Part shown: positions 1-11,862 of the stretch, piece by piece | How the letters are laid out: each line of letters begins with the position of its first letter | How positions within the stretch are numbered: position 1 is the first letter of the stretch | Assembly: GCA_038503075.1 (NCBI GenBank) | Contig: JBCAML010000001.1 | Span: 2,480,001-2,544,000 of the forward strand | Reading direction: 5' to 3' | Source: Gyromitra esculenta | Taxonomy: Eukaryota > Ascomycota > Pezizomycetes > Pezizales > Discinaceae | Length of the DNA stretch: 64,000 nucleotides | Translations under genes and position numbers: made by a program | Notes under the pieces: model-generated | Seen by the model: the letters and a program-made list of their open reading frames with translations, nothing else | Database searches by the model: none | Told to the model about the DNA's origin: nothing

Positions 1-1623
1 AACGTTCAGCTTAAAATTTGTAATTTATAACGGTAGGAGACAGGCGGAGAAGGAAAGAGGAAAGAGGGTCAGTGGCAGGATTACACCCAGATTCTGGTTA
101 GAAATCAAGCCTGTGCCTCTCATACGCAGCACATACTCGAAGGGGCCAGCCTGCCAGTGATAGCAATGAGTCCGTAGCCGATGAAGAACTTCAACAAATC
201 ATGTACATCTATATCCGAAAACACGATGATCCAAGCACTTACTCGTGTTTTTAAAACGGGCCGCTTCTGCTTCTCATCCAATACTGTACGGTTTTGTAGG
301 CACGCCGCACGCAGTCCCAGTCTATTCTAAAAACGGCAATTAAATACGGATATATGACGTTGGGCACTCCTTGTTCTACAAAGCAGAAGAGCAGGAACTT
401 TTCCACTCAACGATCAAGACGTGAGGTGCGATTTCATCCCTGATATGAATGTGCCGAATCCACTCAGCGATGGTGGTTACGTACAAACAAGCCTAATCCG
501 GGAGAGTGCAGACTAGTTAGTGTTCCATTTTGGCCTAACTAAACCCAGCGCTGTGCATGACCCTCTTGAGGGTGCAAACAATCAAATGGAGCCCATAATC
601 GATGCCTAAAAATGAACTTTTCGCGGCACAATAAACAAACCCCCATCTACCGATTTAATAACAGTAATATATCACACATTGGTTGCAAATCGAAGTATCA
701 AAATCTTTCCCACATCTCATTCGGGGAATGAGCACAAAAACATGTTTTCCGGTTAGGAATTCGAGACCATGGCTGATTAAAAAGAAGTGCATTTCCTTTA
801 AATATGTTGATCAGAACCTTAGTCTAATTGGGGGGGGCTAGGAAGATAATAAATATGGTTAGGAGGGAGGTGGGAGTGAGAATGAAGAAGGCAGATAATA
901 ATTCCGGAAAAATAAGTTAACTAATATTCTACTTACGGCCATATAATCAGCCAAGATATATTATTAAACTGAAAGTGTATTACCCTCTATTTTTAGTAAC
1001 ATAAAACACTAGATGCTCAAAACCCAAAAGTACCGCCAAAATCAGAACGTGAGTTCTGTGAGGGGGAATTGGTTCGGTCAAGAGATACAAACTTGATGGA
1101 GATAAAATTTCAAGGTACTTCGGGCGTGAGAAAACCATAGATCTTGAACTTCATGTTAATCAATACTAATTAGATTTACAAATATAAAAAGTAATCATCT
1201 TGTGTCCTGGTGGATAAACATCTTCACGTAAGGGTAGGTTTCGGTCTTAGGGCACGAGGACTCGACTTCAAATATACGTATCTATCATCTTTCTGTTAGA
1301 TTACCTAGCAGATAACGTTCATGTGTGCGGAAACCTTACAAGAGTGAATTGAGACGAAAGGTGGAATATAAGCCTAGATTTCGTAGAACCTAATCACTGA
1401 GAGTGAACCAAATACATTTACGAGCAGGGCTGAAACTCTGAAGCTGCATTGAGTGCAATGGTAGCAAGGAGACGACTATCAGTGTCGACCACAGGCTATC
1501 ACTCGCCTTTGTCACGTGTGCTATATGCAAGTTCCAAGTGCCTCGCACAGCCGCTAGAACCCACCCGCCCTGAAAATTTCAGCAACCTCCTTTTTTCCAC
1601 CAGCAGCTATTTCACCGCAATCA
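1..1623. other. Intergenic, AT-rich, no gene seen
   Basis: No reading frame here resembles a protein and I see no tRNA. Four AGATAA (GATA-type) hexamers lie at 844, 893, 1100 and 1310, upstream of the ureidoglycolate lyase start; they may be binding sites for a nitrogen GATA factor but could also occur by chance in AT-rich DNA. Confidence 0.6.
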
Positions 1624-2295
1624 ATGTCTTCCTCGGTGCCCAAAATTGCGCCTCCTACGAAAAACGCCACAATCAGTGCGATACCTCTGACGCCTGCTAC
1701 TTTTGCCCCTTTCGGTAGCGTGATCCAGCGTCCCCCGGTCACGAACAGCGCAGGGACAATCGTCAACCAAGGTACCGCTCAAAAGCACCTTAAAGTTTCC
1801 CCCTTCACCTCCGCCGCATGTCCAAGTGGTGTCCCGGCGAGCTTCAACATCAATATTTTCGTTTGTGCTCCCCGTGAATTATCGGGAGAGCACAAGAACG
1901 TATTCCAATGCAAGATCCTTGAGCGCCACCCATACACTTCTCAATCCTTCATCCCGCTTGCACTCGATCCTGATCCGGAGAACAAAACATCTTCTCGTTT
2001 TTTGGTCATAGTAGCACCTACCCTTACCTCTGCTCAAGGATATCCACCTGATTTGGAGAACCTGATGGCATTTATCTGCGGCGGATCCCAAGGCGTCACG
2101 TATGCTGCTGGGACTTGGCATGCGCCAATGGTGGCACTCGGGGAGCGGCCGATCGAGTTTGTAGTGCTGGTTCATGAAAATGATGTGGAGGGTGAAGACA
2201 CGCAAGAGGTGCTGATCGGCGAGGATGGGATCGGGGTTAAGGTGCTAGCCATGGGGAACGGAGAGAACGGTTTGTGGGCCAAGGCAAAATTTTAA
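1624..2295 (+). CDS. Ureidoglycolate lyase (allantoin degradation)
   Basis: This intron-less gene encodes 223 residues of the ureidoglycolate lyase (DAL3/AllA) family. The enzyme splits ureidoglycolate into glyoxylate and urea, the last step by which fungi recover nitrogen from purines through allantoin and allantoate. The family pattern is clear: an N-terminal PLTPATFAPFGSVI block, a central block around ILERHPYTSQSFIPL, and the C-terminal GTWHAPMVAL signature near residue 165. Length is close to fungal relatives (about 200-260). The start is the first ATG of the frame, which gives the expected N-terminus. The gene is convergent with the O-GlcNAc transferase 0.8 kb away and has no allantoin-pathway neighbour here. 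AGATAA motifs upstream fit nitrogen catabolite control, as known for this pathway in yeasts and moulds, but this is inferred. Confidence 0.9.
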   Translation: MSSSVPKIAPPTKNATISAIPLTPATFAPFGSVIQRPPVTNSAGTIVNQGTAQKHLKVSPFTSAACPSGVPASFNINIFVCAPRELSGEHKNVFQCKILERHPYTSQSFIPLALDPDPENKTSSRFLVIVAPTLTSAQGYPPDLENLMAFICGGSQGVTYAAGTWHAPMVALGERPIEFVVLVHENDVEGEDTQEVLIGEDGIGVKVLAMGNGENGLWAKAKF

Positions 2296-3100
2296 AAGTA
2301 GGTGCAAGTGTACGAATAAAGGTTGAGTGCGGATGGGGAAAAGCGATTGTATTTTGTGATAATAAATTCGCCATTATATTTGTACGGTAATGTGTAGATA
2401 CTGTGTTGGGGCACGGGGGTTCACATCTTGTAGAGAGGTGATATATACTACAGCAAATCATGGTCAGTGCTAAACTGACGCGGACTCAATGTATAGCAAC
2501 CTTTTCGCTCCAGGTATGCTTTCTTAGAGATCGTCAAATTTTCTCAGGGCCAATAATAATCAAGCATTCAGAATTTCCGCCTTGATCATGCAAGCAACCT
2601 GATCCTCGCATTGATGAAAAGAATATCCACAACTCATACATACGAAAAAACATCCCAAATTCTACTCCGGATATACCGCATTCTATCATCCGAGTCCGTA
2701 ATGAAAATCCCCAAATAAACAATATAAAAAAAAGTCATCTAAAGGTATGATACCGCTCCCCTCGGTCTCATCCATATCCTCAGCCCCCATTTATCTCGAA
2801 CATGGGGCAAACAGGAGAAAGGAAGCGATTATCCGAGATACCGACACCCCTCCAAAAATCCGAGATACCATAAACATCATTAAACAAGACCGAGACAAAA
2901 AGAGATATTCTTTGAAAAACAGGTATCCAAGAAGTAATTCGCCAAAGAAACCCCCGAAAAAACAGAAGAAAATCGAGAAATAAAAATAGACAAAATAGGA
3001 AGCCTGATACACCACCACCCTTAAACCATAAAACATATTCACACAATCCTACAACATGAATCCATTATCCATCTCCCATCTTAGGCCTCTGAACGCCTAT
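2296..3100. other. Intergenic between convergent genes
   Basis: AT-rich sequence holding the two 3' ends. Short frames on both strands (2747-3046) are A/T-driven low complexity and look non-coding. Confidence 0.6.
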
Positions 3101-6100
3101 TTAACGTTTCTTCAAATCATCCAAATATATATCACCTCCCTCAGCACCAACCCACCTCCTCCACGCCTCTTCATAAGCATCCTCTAAATCACTAACCCAA
3201 CGCCGTGTATCAAACAACGCGCTCTTCCACCTGTGCTCAAACAAGACTCTTCTAACATCATTCAAAACTCCCTCTCCCCTCCCCTCTACTCCATAAACAA
3301 GTCCTTCCGCCAGTTCTACGGCGCGATCTTCATATTCATTTTCGCTTGCGACTATCAAATTATCTGCTGTTGCCCTCCCTTCGCTCGTCTGTGGTACTGC
3401 CGCACGGAGAATACTAGCTGCAATTCGGGAACACATTTTGTACTTGTGGCGGGGGAACGTCAAAAGAGGTGTTCCAGACCAGAGGACATCTGCTGCAGTA
3501 GTGTGGGCATTACATTCAGGCGTATCGAGGAAAACATCGCAGACTTGGGCGCGGGAAATGTGCTGAAGTTTAGGTGCCACATCTGTGAATATGATACGCG
3601 AAGTAACTTCTTCTCCAGCCCATTCCTTAGCAAGGGCCCGTAGATTAGTCTCGCCAAGATCCGGGAAACGTAGCAACCATAAGACCGCTTTCGGAACACG
3701 GGCGAGGATGCGAAGCCACGTCCTAAAAGTGGTAGGCTCGATCTGCGGGTGGTTGTGAGCATTAATCTCACCGTATAAATTGAATTTTACAATACCTTAT
3801 AAAGCTGGTTAAAATTACCGAGAATCACGGCATCAGAAGGCAATTTCGGAAACAGCTCTTTCCTTTTAATCCACCTCCTTGCCTGTTCTTCTCCCCAGTT
3901 CAATTGTTTTGACTTCGAGTCTGGTGCACTCTGTCTATGATCACAGCAGAAGAAAGTATGCCTCGCAAAGATGATGTTTTCCGCGTAAACCCAATCCTCA
4001 TTGTCATCACTCGCACCCTCGTGACCGTCATCCTCGAGATTGACATTCGTCCGTGATGGTCTCAAGGTCCCAGCTGGGACTGCCGTCGAGTCAGCGTATA
4101 TGTAGTCGCACCATTCAGCTCCAAGTGTCCCTGCGAAGCCCATGAAACTCATCTGAATAGGTGCTGGCCTTGCTGCAAAAACCTCGTTACGCGCTCCCCG
4201 AGTGAAACCATTAAGGTTGATAAGTATATGAATACCATCCTCAACGATCTGTCGAACCAAGCGATCCGGACCCCAGGTATGGGCATCATAAAAGACGGGC
4301 GCTTCCCTTTCAATCTGCTTTCGATGTTCTGAACCATCGCTAGCGGTAGTAGCATAGCAATATGCTTTGGCTCGAGATGGATCGTGCAGGCCAAAAACTG
4401 ATTGCATAAGATGCGCTAAAGGGTGGTTGTTAAAATCGGAGGATACATAGCCGATTTTAAGATATGGTTTTGGCGGTGCGGGAGGAGGATAGACATGGGC
4501 AGGGAGCCAAGGCGCTCGCAATGTAGAGCATGATATTCGTAGTCCGTTGCGCTGAGATATCATTCTAACTTGCTTCGCCGACAATGGGCAAGTGAATGTG
4601 TGGAACGGGAGAACCGTTGGGGCGCTTGGGGTTGCTAAACTCGACGGAACAGTAGGTCTAGGATACTCCCTCGTAGATCTATCAAGTCCTTGCAAGTATT
4701 TTTCTTGATACCACCTCCACACTGTCTTCCGAGATGCTCGTTCGATCATCCGGATGACTTTTGCTCCCTCGAACGGTTTACCGGCCCAACCTTCAATAGT
4801 CCTTCTCAGAGAAATTTTCCTATCCTCTGACCAGCGTAATCCGTCTGCGATCTCAAGATCTTTAAGCAAAATCTCCAGTGCATCGCCAGCGATCACACCC
4901 TTGCCCCAGACTTCGCCATCTCCGAGTTGTTTCTCCACGATCTCTACCACCCGCCTCATCCACCCGCTACTCACAACACCATCTCCCCTAGCATCGACCA
5001 GTCGTTTTTCATCATCAACATGCCACCTATCCCTGTTTCCGTCATCCTGGACGATGCCGCCTCTACCTTTCCAATCACAAACGCTATTAAGGGCATTTGC
5101 CAAACCACATACCGCTTCTGCGAAATCCGGATTAACTTTAACAGCTCGACGATAGTATCCGATGGCGTCCCCAATTCGTCCTTGATCCTTTACGGCATTT
5201 GCTAGATTGGCTAATGCAATGTCGAAATTAGGATCACACTCGACAGCCTGTTCGTACATTTTTATCGCAGGGCTTAGCTGATTTATATCCTTGAGAAGGC
5301 TTCCTAAATTTGTATATAGGTGTGCATGTCGATTGTCTAGATGAAGGCCATAGTAATAATATCCTAGAGCAAGACTAACACCTGACCCTGGCCCTACTCC
5401 GGGCATCCGTGGAAGAGAAGATGAAGGTATGGTGAGACCTGGTGATGCTTGTTGAACACTTGCAAGAAGAATGCCAACATTGTTTGCAGTTGAAGGACTT
5501 GGATGAAGAGAGAGCGATAGATAATAAAGGGCTAGGATATCCTTTACATCGGCAGAAGACCTAGGCACTCCAACACTATTACCGGAAGACATCCCATCCT
5601 GGAATATCTTCGCTAATGATAAAAGCGAATTGCTAGTGGTTGAAATAGCTGCTCGCTTTGCTCCAGGGTTCGAGATATCCCGTAGACCAGGAAGTTCTCC
5701 GGTCGGTTGAAAGACAAGTCTTGCGGTGAGAACAGCGTGATCGGGTGTTAAAAGTACCGGTCCATTAACAGTATTCATCTCCGTACCTTTGGCTACGTTA
5801 ATACCTTCGATCTTAGCCTTAAGAACGGTGAGTATCCTATTTATGAGCCCTCTGATTCCACCTCTCTGCATCCCTGCACCAAGCAAGACAGCTTGCTCGA
5901 ATGCTTTAGCAGCTCCAATGTTATCGCCTAATGTATACAACATGTTTCCTTTCGCATGAATGAGACCAAGCATGCGCCCATTTTCAGACGCCGGTATCAT
6001 AAACTCGCTCAATCCGTATGTCATGATCGTGTTGGCTTTTGCAAATCGGTTTATATCGTCTTCATCATAGTCGAAATGCAATTCAGGTGGTGATTGTGAC

Positions 6101-8351
6101 GCCGAAACCGATTCTTCGCTCGAAGCACTACTAAAACTCGGATTCCTGGCGCAAAAGCGGCTTGGTCGACGTAATGATGCTTCCACAAAATTGATTACGT
6201 CGACAGCCTCTTTCCCACGATGCTCACCGCATAGTAGTCCAACAAGATGTTCAACAGCCTCAAAATAACTAGGCCTCTTCCTTACTGCCCGAAACCAGTA
6301 TCTCTCTGCCTCCTCGCGACGATTGAGCGACAGCAGTGTTGCTGCTAAATTTGACAATGCTTCCACGTGACTACAAACATATATCAGTACTAGACACGAA
6401 ATAGGATATAATAATAAGTCTGGTGAGCTATACTTATCATCAACTTCTAATATTCTAAAGTACCAACCCATAGCTCTATTCAAATCACCTAGTCCCTTTA
6501 AGAACAAATCAGCGCTTGCTAAGTTAATATGGTTAACCGGGAATAGGTACGAACGTATGCTAAACATCCCCCCAAAAGCATTCCGTCCAACCAAGTCCAA
6601 CCACTATCTGTACAGAGTCCATTCAGCATCTCTAGAGCTAGCATAGCAGACTGTGCGGGAGATGATGATTGCTGATTTGATATATGGCCAAGATCGTTAT
6701 GGGCAGACGCGTTCATTGGGAAAGATCCATAATTCCCAATCCCACTTGAGGGGCGGTGCAGGGAGTTAGTAGAGTAGCAGTCGACTGGTTGTTTTTTCTC
6801 CATATATTGATCTCCTGCATTCCATGACTCAGAATTTCCGTTCTCGTCTACATCATCATTCCCATCATGGATCGTAACCCCATCGTTCCGGGAAAATAAA
6901 CATCCATCATTGTTGCTAAATAAGGATTGTGAGTGTGACGAAGAAGTTCTAATATGCGGACGATGATGCTCTTGTCTAGAACTAGACCGCATTCGCTTTA
7001 ATCGTTCACCATCATCCTTATCAGAAACAAATCCCCCGGACACCCCATGCTGTGTCGAGGTCTGTCCATTCATGGAAGGTTGAAACCGAATACCGTTAGA
7101 CCTCCATCCGCTGATTTGGGGCTGAAGAGGAGGCCGAGGATAGAGCCCAGATTTTGTAGATCCACTATGGCTACGCGGTTTGTCCCCATTTTGAGTACGA
7201 CCATCCGATTGCTGGTGTTGCGTCTGTACTGACGCTAATAGCTCAACATAAACCCCGTGCGCCCATGCCAAAACAGTATCTCGGGAATGTGTGTTTATTC
7301 TGTTCTGGTACAACATATTATGAGATGATGAGTCAAGTTGGAGATGCTGGAGTTGAACCTCAGGAGTACCTGCTGGTGGATGAATTGGGTTGTAGAGGGA
7401 TCCTATATTTTGTGGAAATGTTGATACAGAATCCATTGCTGGAATTTGAGTTTGCCACATGTTCGCATTATCCAATTGTTGATTTGGTGGAGAATATATG
7501 GTGTTCATTTGGTAGACTGGAGCTTGTGGAAGTTGGTTTAGTGCGGCATTACCGTTACCCCAAGTGCCATAGTGGCCATAAAAATTGCTATCTCTTGGAA
7601 CATCATTGTAGTGCCCAACATCCATAAACCTACTAATATCCTCACAAGAAGCAGTTGGCGGGGTAATAGGATTATAGAGTGGCTGAAACCCATACGGAGC
7701 TGTACCGATATAAATATTATCCGCTGTAGGGGGGAGCATTTGGTTTTGTTGAAGCAGAAAATCTCGGACGTATGGATTCAAGCTATCATTGACGGACATT
7801 TGATCGTTGAGGTTTGTGGCCCACATTGTTGGATTTATACACCCACTTCCCACATTTATATCAGCCCCTCTCAAGGCCAGTGTCCCTTCCCATGATTGGG
7901 TTCCCTGAGCGTCAACACCCCGCCATCGGGGACCTTGGTCTAGTTGTATATGCTGTCCGTTGGAGGATGGAACTGGGAGGAGAATTTGTTTTGTGGGTCT
8001 CGCGGTCCACTCTACCGGGGTTGCGTCATATGCAGCTGCCAGTGTTCCTTGGGGAGTTTTGCGGCGAAGTAAGTTTTCTTGGAAGGAATGCTGAGACGGT
8101 ACAGGTATTTGCGAAGAAGAATGACCCCGATATACGGGACGGGTCGTCATGATTTCTGGCACGAAACTTGACCGCTGCTGCGTGGGCTGCGTGGGCTGGT
8201 ACTGTTGAAGTGAACCGTGAGTTGAGGATCTACGGAGAGAAGGATGCGAGAGTAGAGCGTTGGCTGATGCAGGGGTGTTTGTGGCAGTAGCAGCCACAGG
8301 ATGAGGTCCCGACTCATCAAACTGCCGTTGCAAGGAATGATGGGAGAGCAT
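3101..8351 (-). CDS. O-linked GlcNAc transferase (GT41), TPR protein
   Basis: This large four-exon gene encodes about 1,691 residues of the O-GlcNAc transferase/SPINDLY family, which moves GlcNAc from UDP-GlcNAc to Ser/Thr of nuclear and cytosolic proteins. Exons read 8351-6555, 6495-6434, 6370-3796 and 3742-3101; introns are 59, 63 and 53 nt, and the 63-nt one keeps the frame open. The first 500 residues are Gln/Ser/Asn-rich low complexity. A TPR begins at the exon 2-3 junction (HVEALSNLAATLLS) and more lie near residues 950-1050 (HLYTNLGSLLKD, IALANLANAVKD). The catalytic region runs from about 1257 (LKIGYVSSDFNNHPLAHLM, LINLNGFTRGAR, QMSFMGFAGTLGAEW, NFNQLYKIEPTTF) to the end (DTPECNAHTTAADVLWSG). 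The frame is open further upstream but only with a TTG, so I chose the ATG at 8351; a spliced 5' leader could still change the N-terminus. Fungal members are conserved, but their substrates are mostly unknown. Confidence 0.9.
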
Positions 8352-11300
8352 CTCGAGATGCGAAGTCTTAAGGCTGAAGGAAGCTGATCGTGGATTCGAG
8401 GTTTCCAACTATCAACAGTCGCGGGAGGGTAACGGGAGACGGCGACGGCGATTTCGTCTTCGTCGAGGGCTCCTGTTCGGACGATTGCTGCATTAATTAG
8501 CTGGTCCGTCTGGCAGTTTGTCCTGTAATCTTGTGGTCCTCCCCGATTGCTGCAAATTGTTTGACGATCTGCTTCCAATGCTTCTTTCTTCTTCCACTTC
8601 TTCCCTCCACTTCTCCCTATCTCTCTTTTACCACGTCTTATGCGTCGTTGTCCCCTTTTGTTATTTGATATTCCTTCTCTTTTTTTTCTTTTTCTAGAGC
8701 AGCCAGAACTGAGTGGTTGGGGGATGAGTGAGGACGTTGACTGCGAGACGGCAGACATGTGAGTGAGCGACCTCCTGTCAGGATCCGCTTACCTTAAGAC
8801 GTATGTACCTATTGCGATAGCCAGAAAGCGCACCCTATTTCGCGCTTTCCTCTATTTTACTCCTTCTCTCACTCGTTCTCTATTTCCGCCAGAATCACTC
8901 ACTGGCTTCCTCTCTCCTCCGATCTGGAGCCTGCCTGTAAACGAGGGGAAATTGCAACACCGTTTTGCTGCGCTTAATGAAGGAAGATACAAAAAGGAAG
9001 GAAAAAGAAAAGAAGAAGAGAACACCACCGTTTGGCAACAGAGCTTCGACGTTTTCGATACGGCCAATGTGATTTCTGTAAGCCTCGTTGACGTGCCTCT
9101 TGATATTCTTCTTTTAGCGCTGTGGGGCCACTTCCTTGCTTTTACCGCACAGGGAACTTGGGAAGTACCGGAAAGTAAAGCCCACTAACAACAATGGTGT
9201 AGGTAAATCTACTCCACGCCTAAGTATTGTATACTCGACGCGCACGTTCCCCCTGGCACCAGCCCAGATAAGAATGTGCCGATCTTAGAGGAGGCACCGG
9301 GAACCGTCTACGATGGTGTTAAAGGTCCGAATAAACTCTCGAGATGCCCAGATTTGAAAACTATTTCATGCCTGATGGAAGGCTTCAGTCCTAAGGTGGT
9401 GCTAGGTGGAAAAAATAAGGTGGAACAAGGGAAACTGCCAGGGAAACTCATGCCACGCAGCCAAGAACATATGCGCAAGCATTATACTGCGTTGCAGGAA
9501 GTGTGGCAGCTTGCCTTTAATTTTTTTCTGTGGCGCATTTTAGACGGCGGGAAGAAGGCTTGGTTAAACGAAGAAAGCGCCAACGGTATGAACAGATACC
9601 CGAAGAATGACGCCTCACAACGGCCTCGATGGAGAGATGCCAGTGCTCAGGCAACCCTAGAAACATGATCCAAAAGGTTTCGAAAAAGCAGAACACTTCT
9701 GTGCCTCACAGAAAAGGAAACAGAGAGTCGAACGCATTGGCATTGATCGTCATCGAGTTTGCTTCAACATTTAAATACAGCGCGTCAAGTTTAGGATTTA
9801 AAATTTCACTACATGCAGTTCTCCCTTAAAATGTCTATCTTGCGTAGATCTCACGCGGCAAAGCCACGCTACGCCGTCCAACAACGTAGCTGGTGTTATT
9901 AAGTTTTCAATCAAACTTTCAGCGCCATATTCTTCAAAATACTCGGATTCCCGATACCTGTCCATCGCTGACCTGCACTAATATAAACCCGATAGGACCA
10001 CTGGCTCGTCGCTCAAGTACATGTGGCCATGACTTCTCTAAAGAATCCCATTTTTGTAACGGATCGGCCACCAGTTTGTGTGTCCGTTTTAACGGAAGGA
10101 GATCAACAAACCTACCCTCTTCCCTCGAGTTATTTCATGCAGGGAACCGACTTACATATCCATTGATAAACCGTTGAACGGAAAAAACATGCGCCGATCG
10201 GCTAATGAGGTACGGTCTCCCGCTTCTACTAACTAAAGTAGACCACAGCACCGGTAGCGCTAAGAGTGCCTCTCGCACACCAACTTACTGAAAACTTCTT
10301 TAAATAAAAATGATGACAGACAGACAAGCAAGATTTCAAGCGTACGTACGCTTTCGATGGGGAAAAAATGTCGTAAATAAGAGTTATTCTTACAAGGACC
10401 ACAAAAATGCACATATAAATTACAGATGACACATAGATACGTGTAGCACTACAACACACGCCGCCTCGAGTCGTAGTATAGCACTAACGCAACTCCAATC
10501 ATTATGAACGAGAATACGAACGACTCTTGGCCGCCAGGTTGATTTTACATCGAGAGTAATCTTTGCTGCTGATCGCAATAATTAGGGTTAGTAAACAAAC
10601 CCAGCGGGATACATGCTGGTTTCATCGCTGGAGAACATCGGATCGACAACGGTTTTCGACTGGGAGTCTGCTCGATTTTCCCGAGCCAATCAAGAGGGGG
10701 CAAGGTGCCGAAAGACTAAAAAAACAAGGGTAACAACATCCCGAAACCCCTAGAGTGAATTTTATTATAGCTAACCCATTCAAGTGAGAGTGAAAGAATT
10801 TTGTGAGGAAGAATTAAATTCCTTTGGCGTAAATTAGTAGAAGAAAACTGCTATAATAAAGGCCAAATAGATACATGCATGTATACCTACAGATGTAACA
10901 ACCCGCAACCATGAACAACATGGCGTTAGGTTGCTAGCTTCAAGCAATCTTATGTATGTATAGGATATATGCGACTAACCACTCATGATCTGCATAATAC
11001 CATAGTTAGCTTCCACTAGTCGAGATACTTATAGATTCAGCATTATCCAACCTCTATCTTCATAGATCTCCTGAACCTATACAACTATCCAGGTAGGAGG
11101 GTCTCAATTTTATTATGAAGCACATGCACACGCACGTATCCGAGTACCTAGGATATCAATTAAGTGCACATAATTGTTAGCTAGCTACTTAACTAGTAAA
11201 CTACCTTCCGAAACTCCAGGACTCGGAGATCCTACATGCGTCGTATAAGTCCGAGCTTATTGCAATTGCAGTTGCAGTTTAGTATTCCATGCAACTTTCT

Positions 11301-11400
11301 CTTTGCTATATAGTGTATGCGTAGACGTGATTATGGTATCATAAGCCGATGAGCGTATAGAGTTTGATATATATATGCTCGGGAGGGGCCATATATTAGC
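8352..11400. other. Intergenic; OGT upstream region
   Basis: The first few hundred bases (8410-8760) are pyrimidine-rich on the minus strand and probably hold the OGT leader and promoter. Reading frames at 8763-9188 and 9276-9668 begin with GTG and match nothing I recognise. From 9.8 kb on the DNA becomes AT-rich with no coding signal. Confidence 0.5.
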
Positions 11401-11800
11401 TACATGTAGTCAGACGAATGGAGTTCGGTGTATATATGTAGCTCACCGGATCTGATCTCATCAGTTCAATCTACACTCATATATATGTGTACTTCATTTT
11501 AACCACAGAATCAGTAGGAATAGCTTAGATCCAGTACTATATCTAGGGTCCTAGGACAATCTGCTATACATACGTTCCTCCAAAATACATGGCCAGCTAG
11601 CTTGAGCCCCCGCTGTGCAGTGGGGCAATCACTAGACATACATGTATATATCTAATTATAATATCATTTTCGGCCAGGGACCCTGCAGCTTTAAATCATG
11701 AAATATATCAACTTTAATATAGACCGGACCCAATGTTTTGTTTCCAAACGAGATACCCGAGCTCGTCCAAAAGATTATCTAGGATCTAGCCGTGCCACCC

Positions 11801-11820
11801 TTGTTGTTGTTGTTGTTGTT
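11801..11820. repeat. (TTG)n microsatellite
   Basis: Six to seven TTG units in a row. The run leads directly into the left copy of the dispersed repeat at 11811. Confidence 0.85.
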
Positions 11821-11862
11821 TATTCATTAGGTACATTCAACCCGAAGGTTATGGTACTCTAG
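11811..11862 (+). repeat. Dispersed repeat, copy A
   Basis: About 52 bp beginning GTTGTTGTTT and containing GGTACATTCAAC align with the stretch at 14939-14993 at roughly 80% identity by eye. This is probably a remnant of an old interspersed repeat; no terminal repeats or coding sequence are visible. Confidence 0.5.

Noticed and set aside
8352..8408. Extension of the OGT coding region upstream of 8351
   Set aside because: The frame stays open but the only candidate start is TTG; the first ATG is at 8351.
8763..9188. 141-codon plus-strand frame
   Set aside because: No ATG at the start, C/T-rich composition, and position in the OGT upstream region.
9276..9668. 130-codon plus-strand frame
   Set aside because: It begins with GTG, has no early ATG, and resembles no known protein; eukaryotic starts at GTG are rare.
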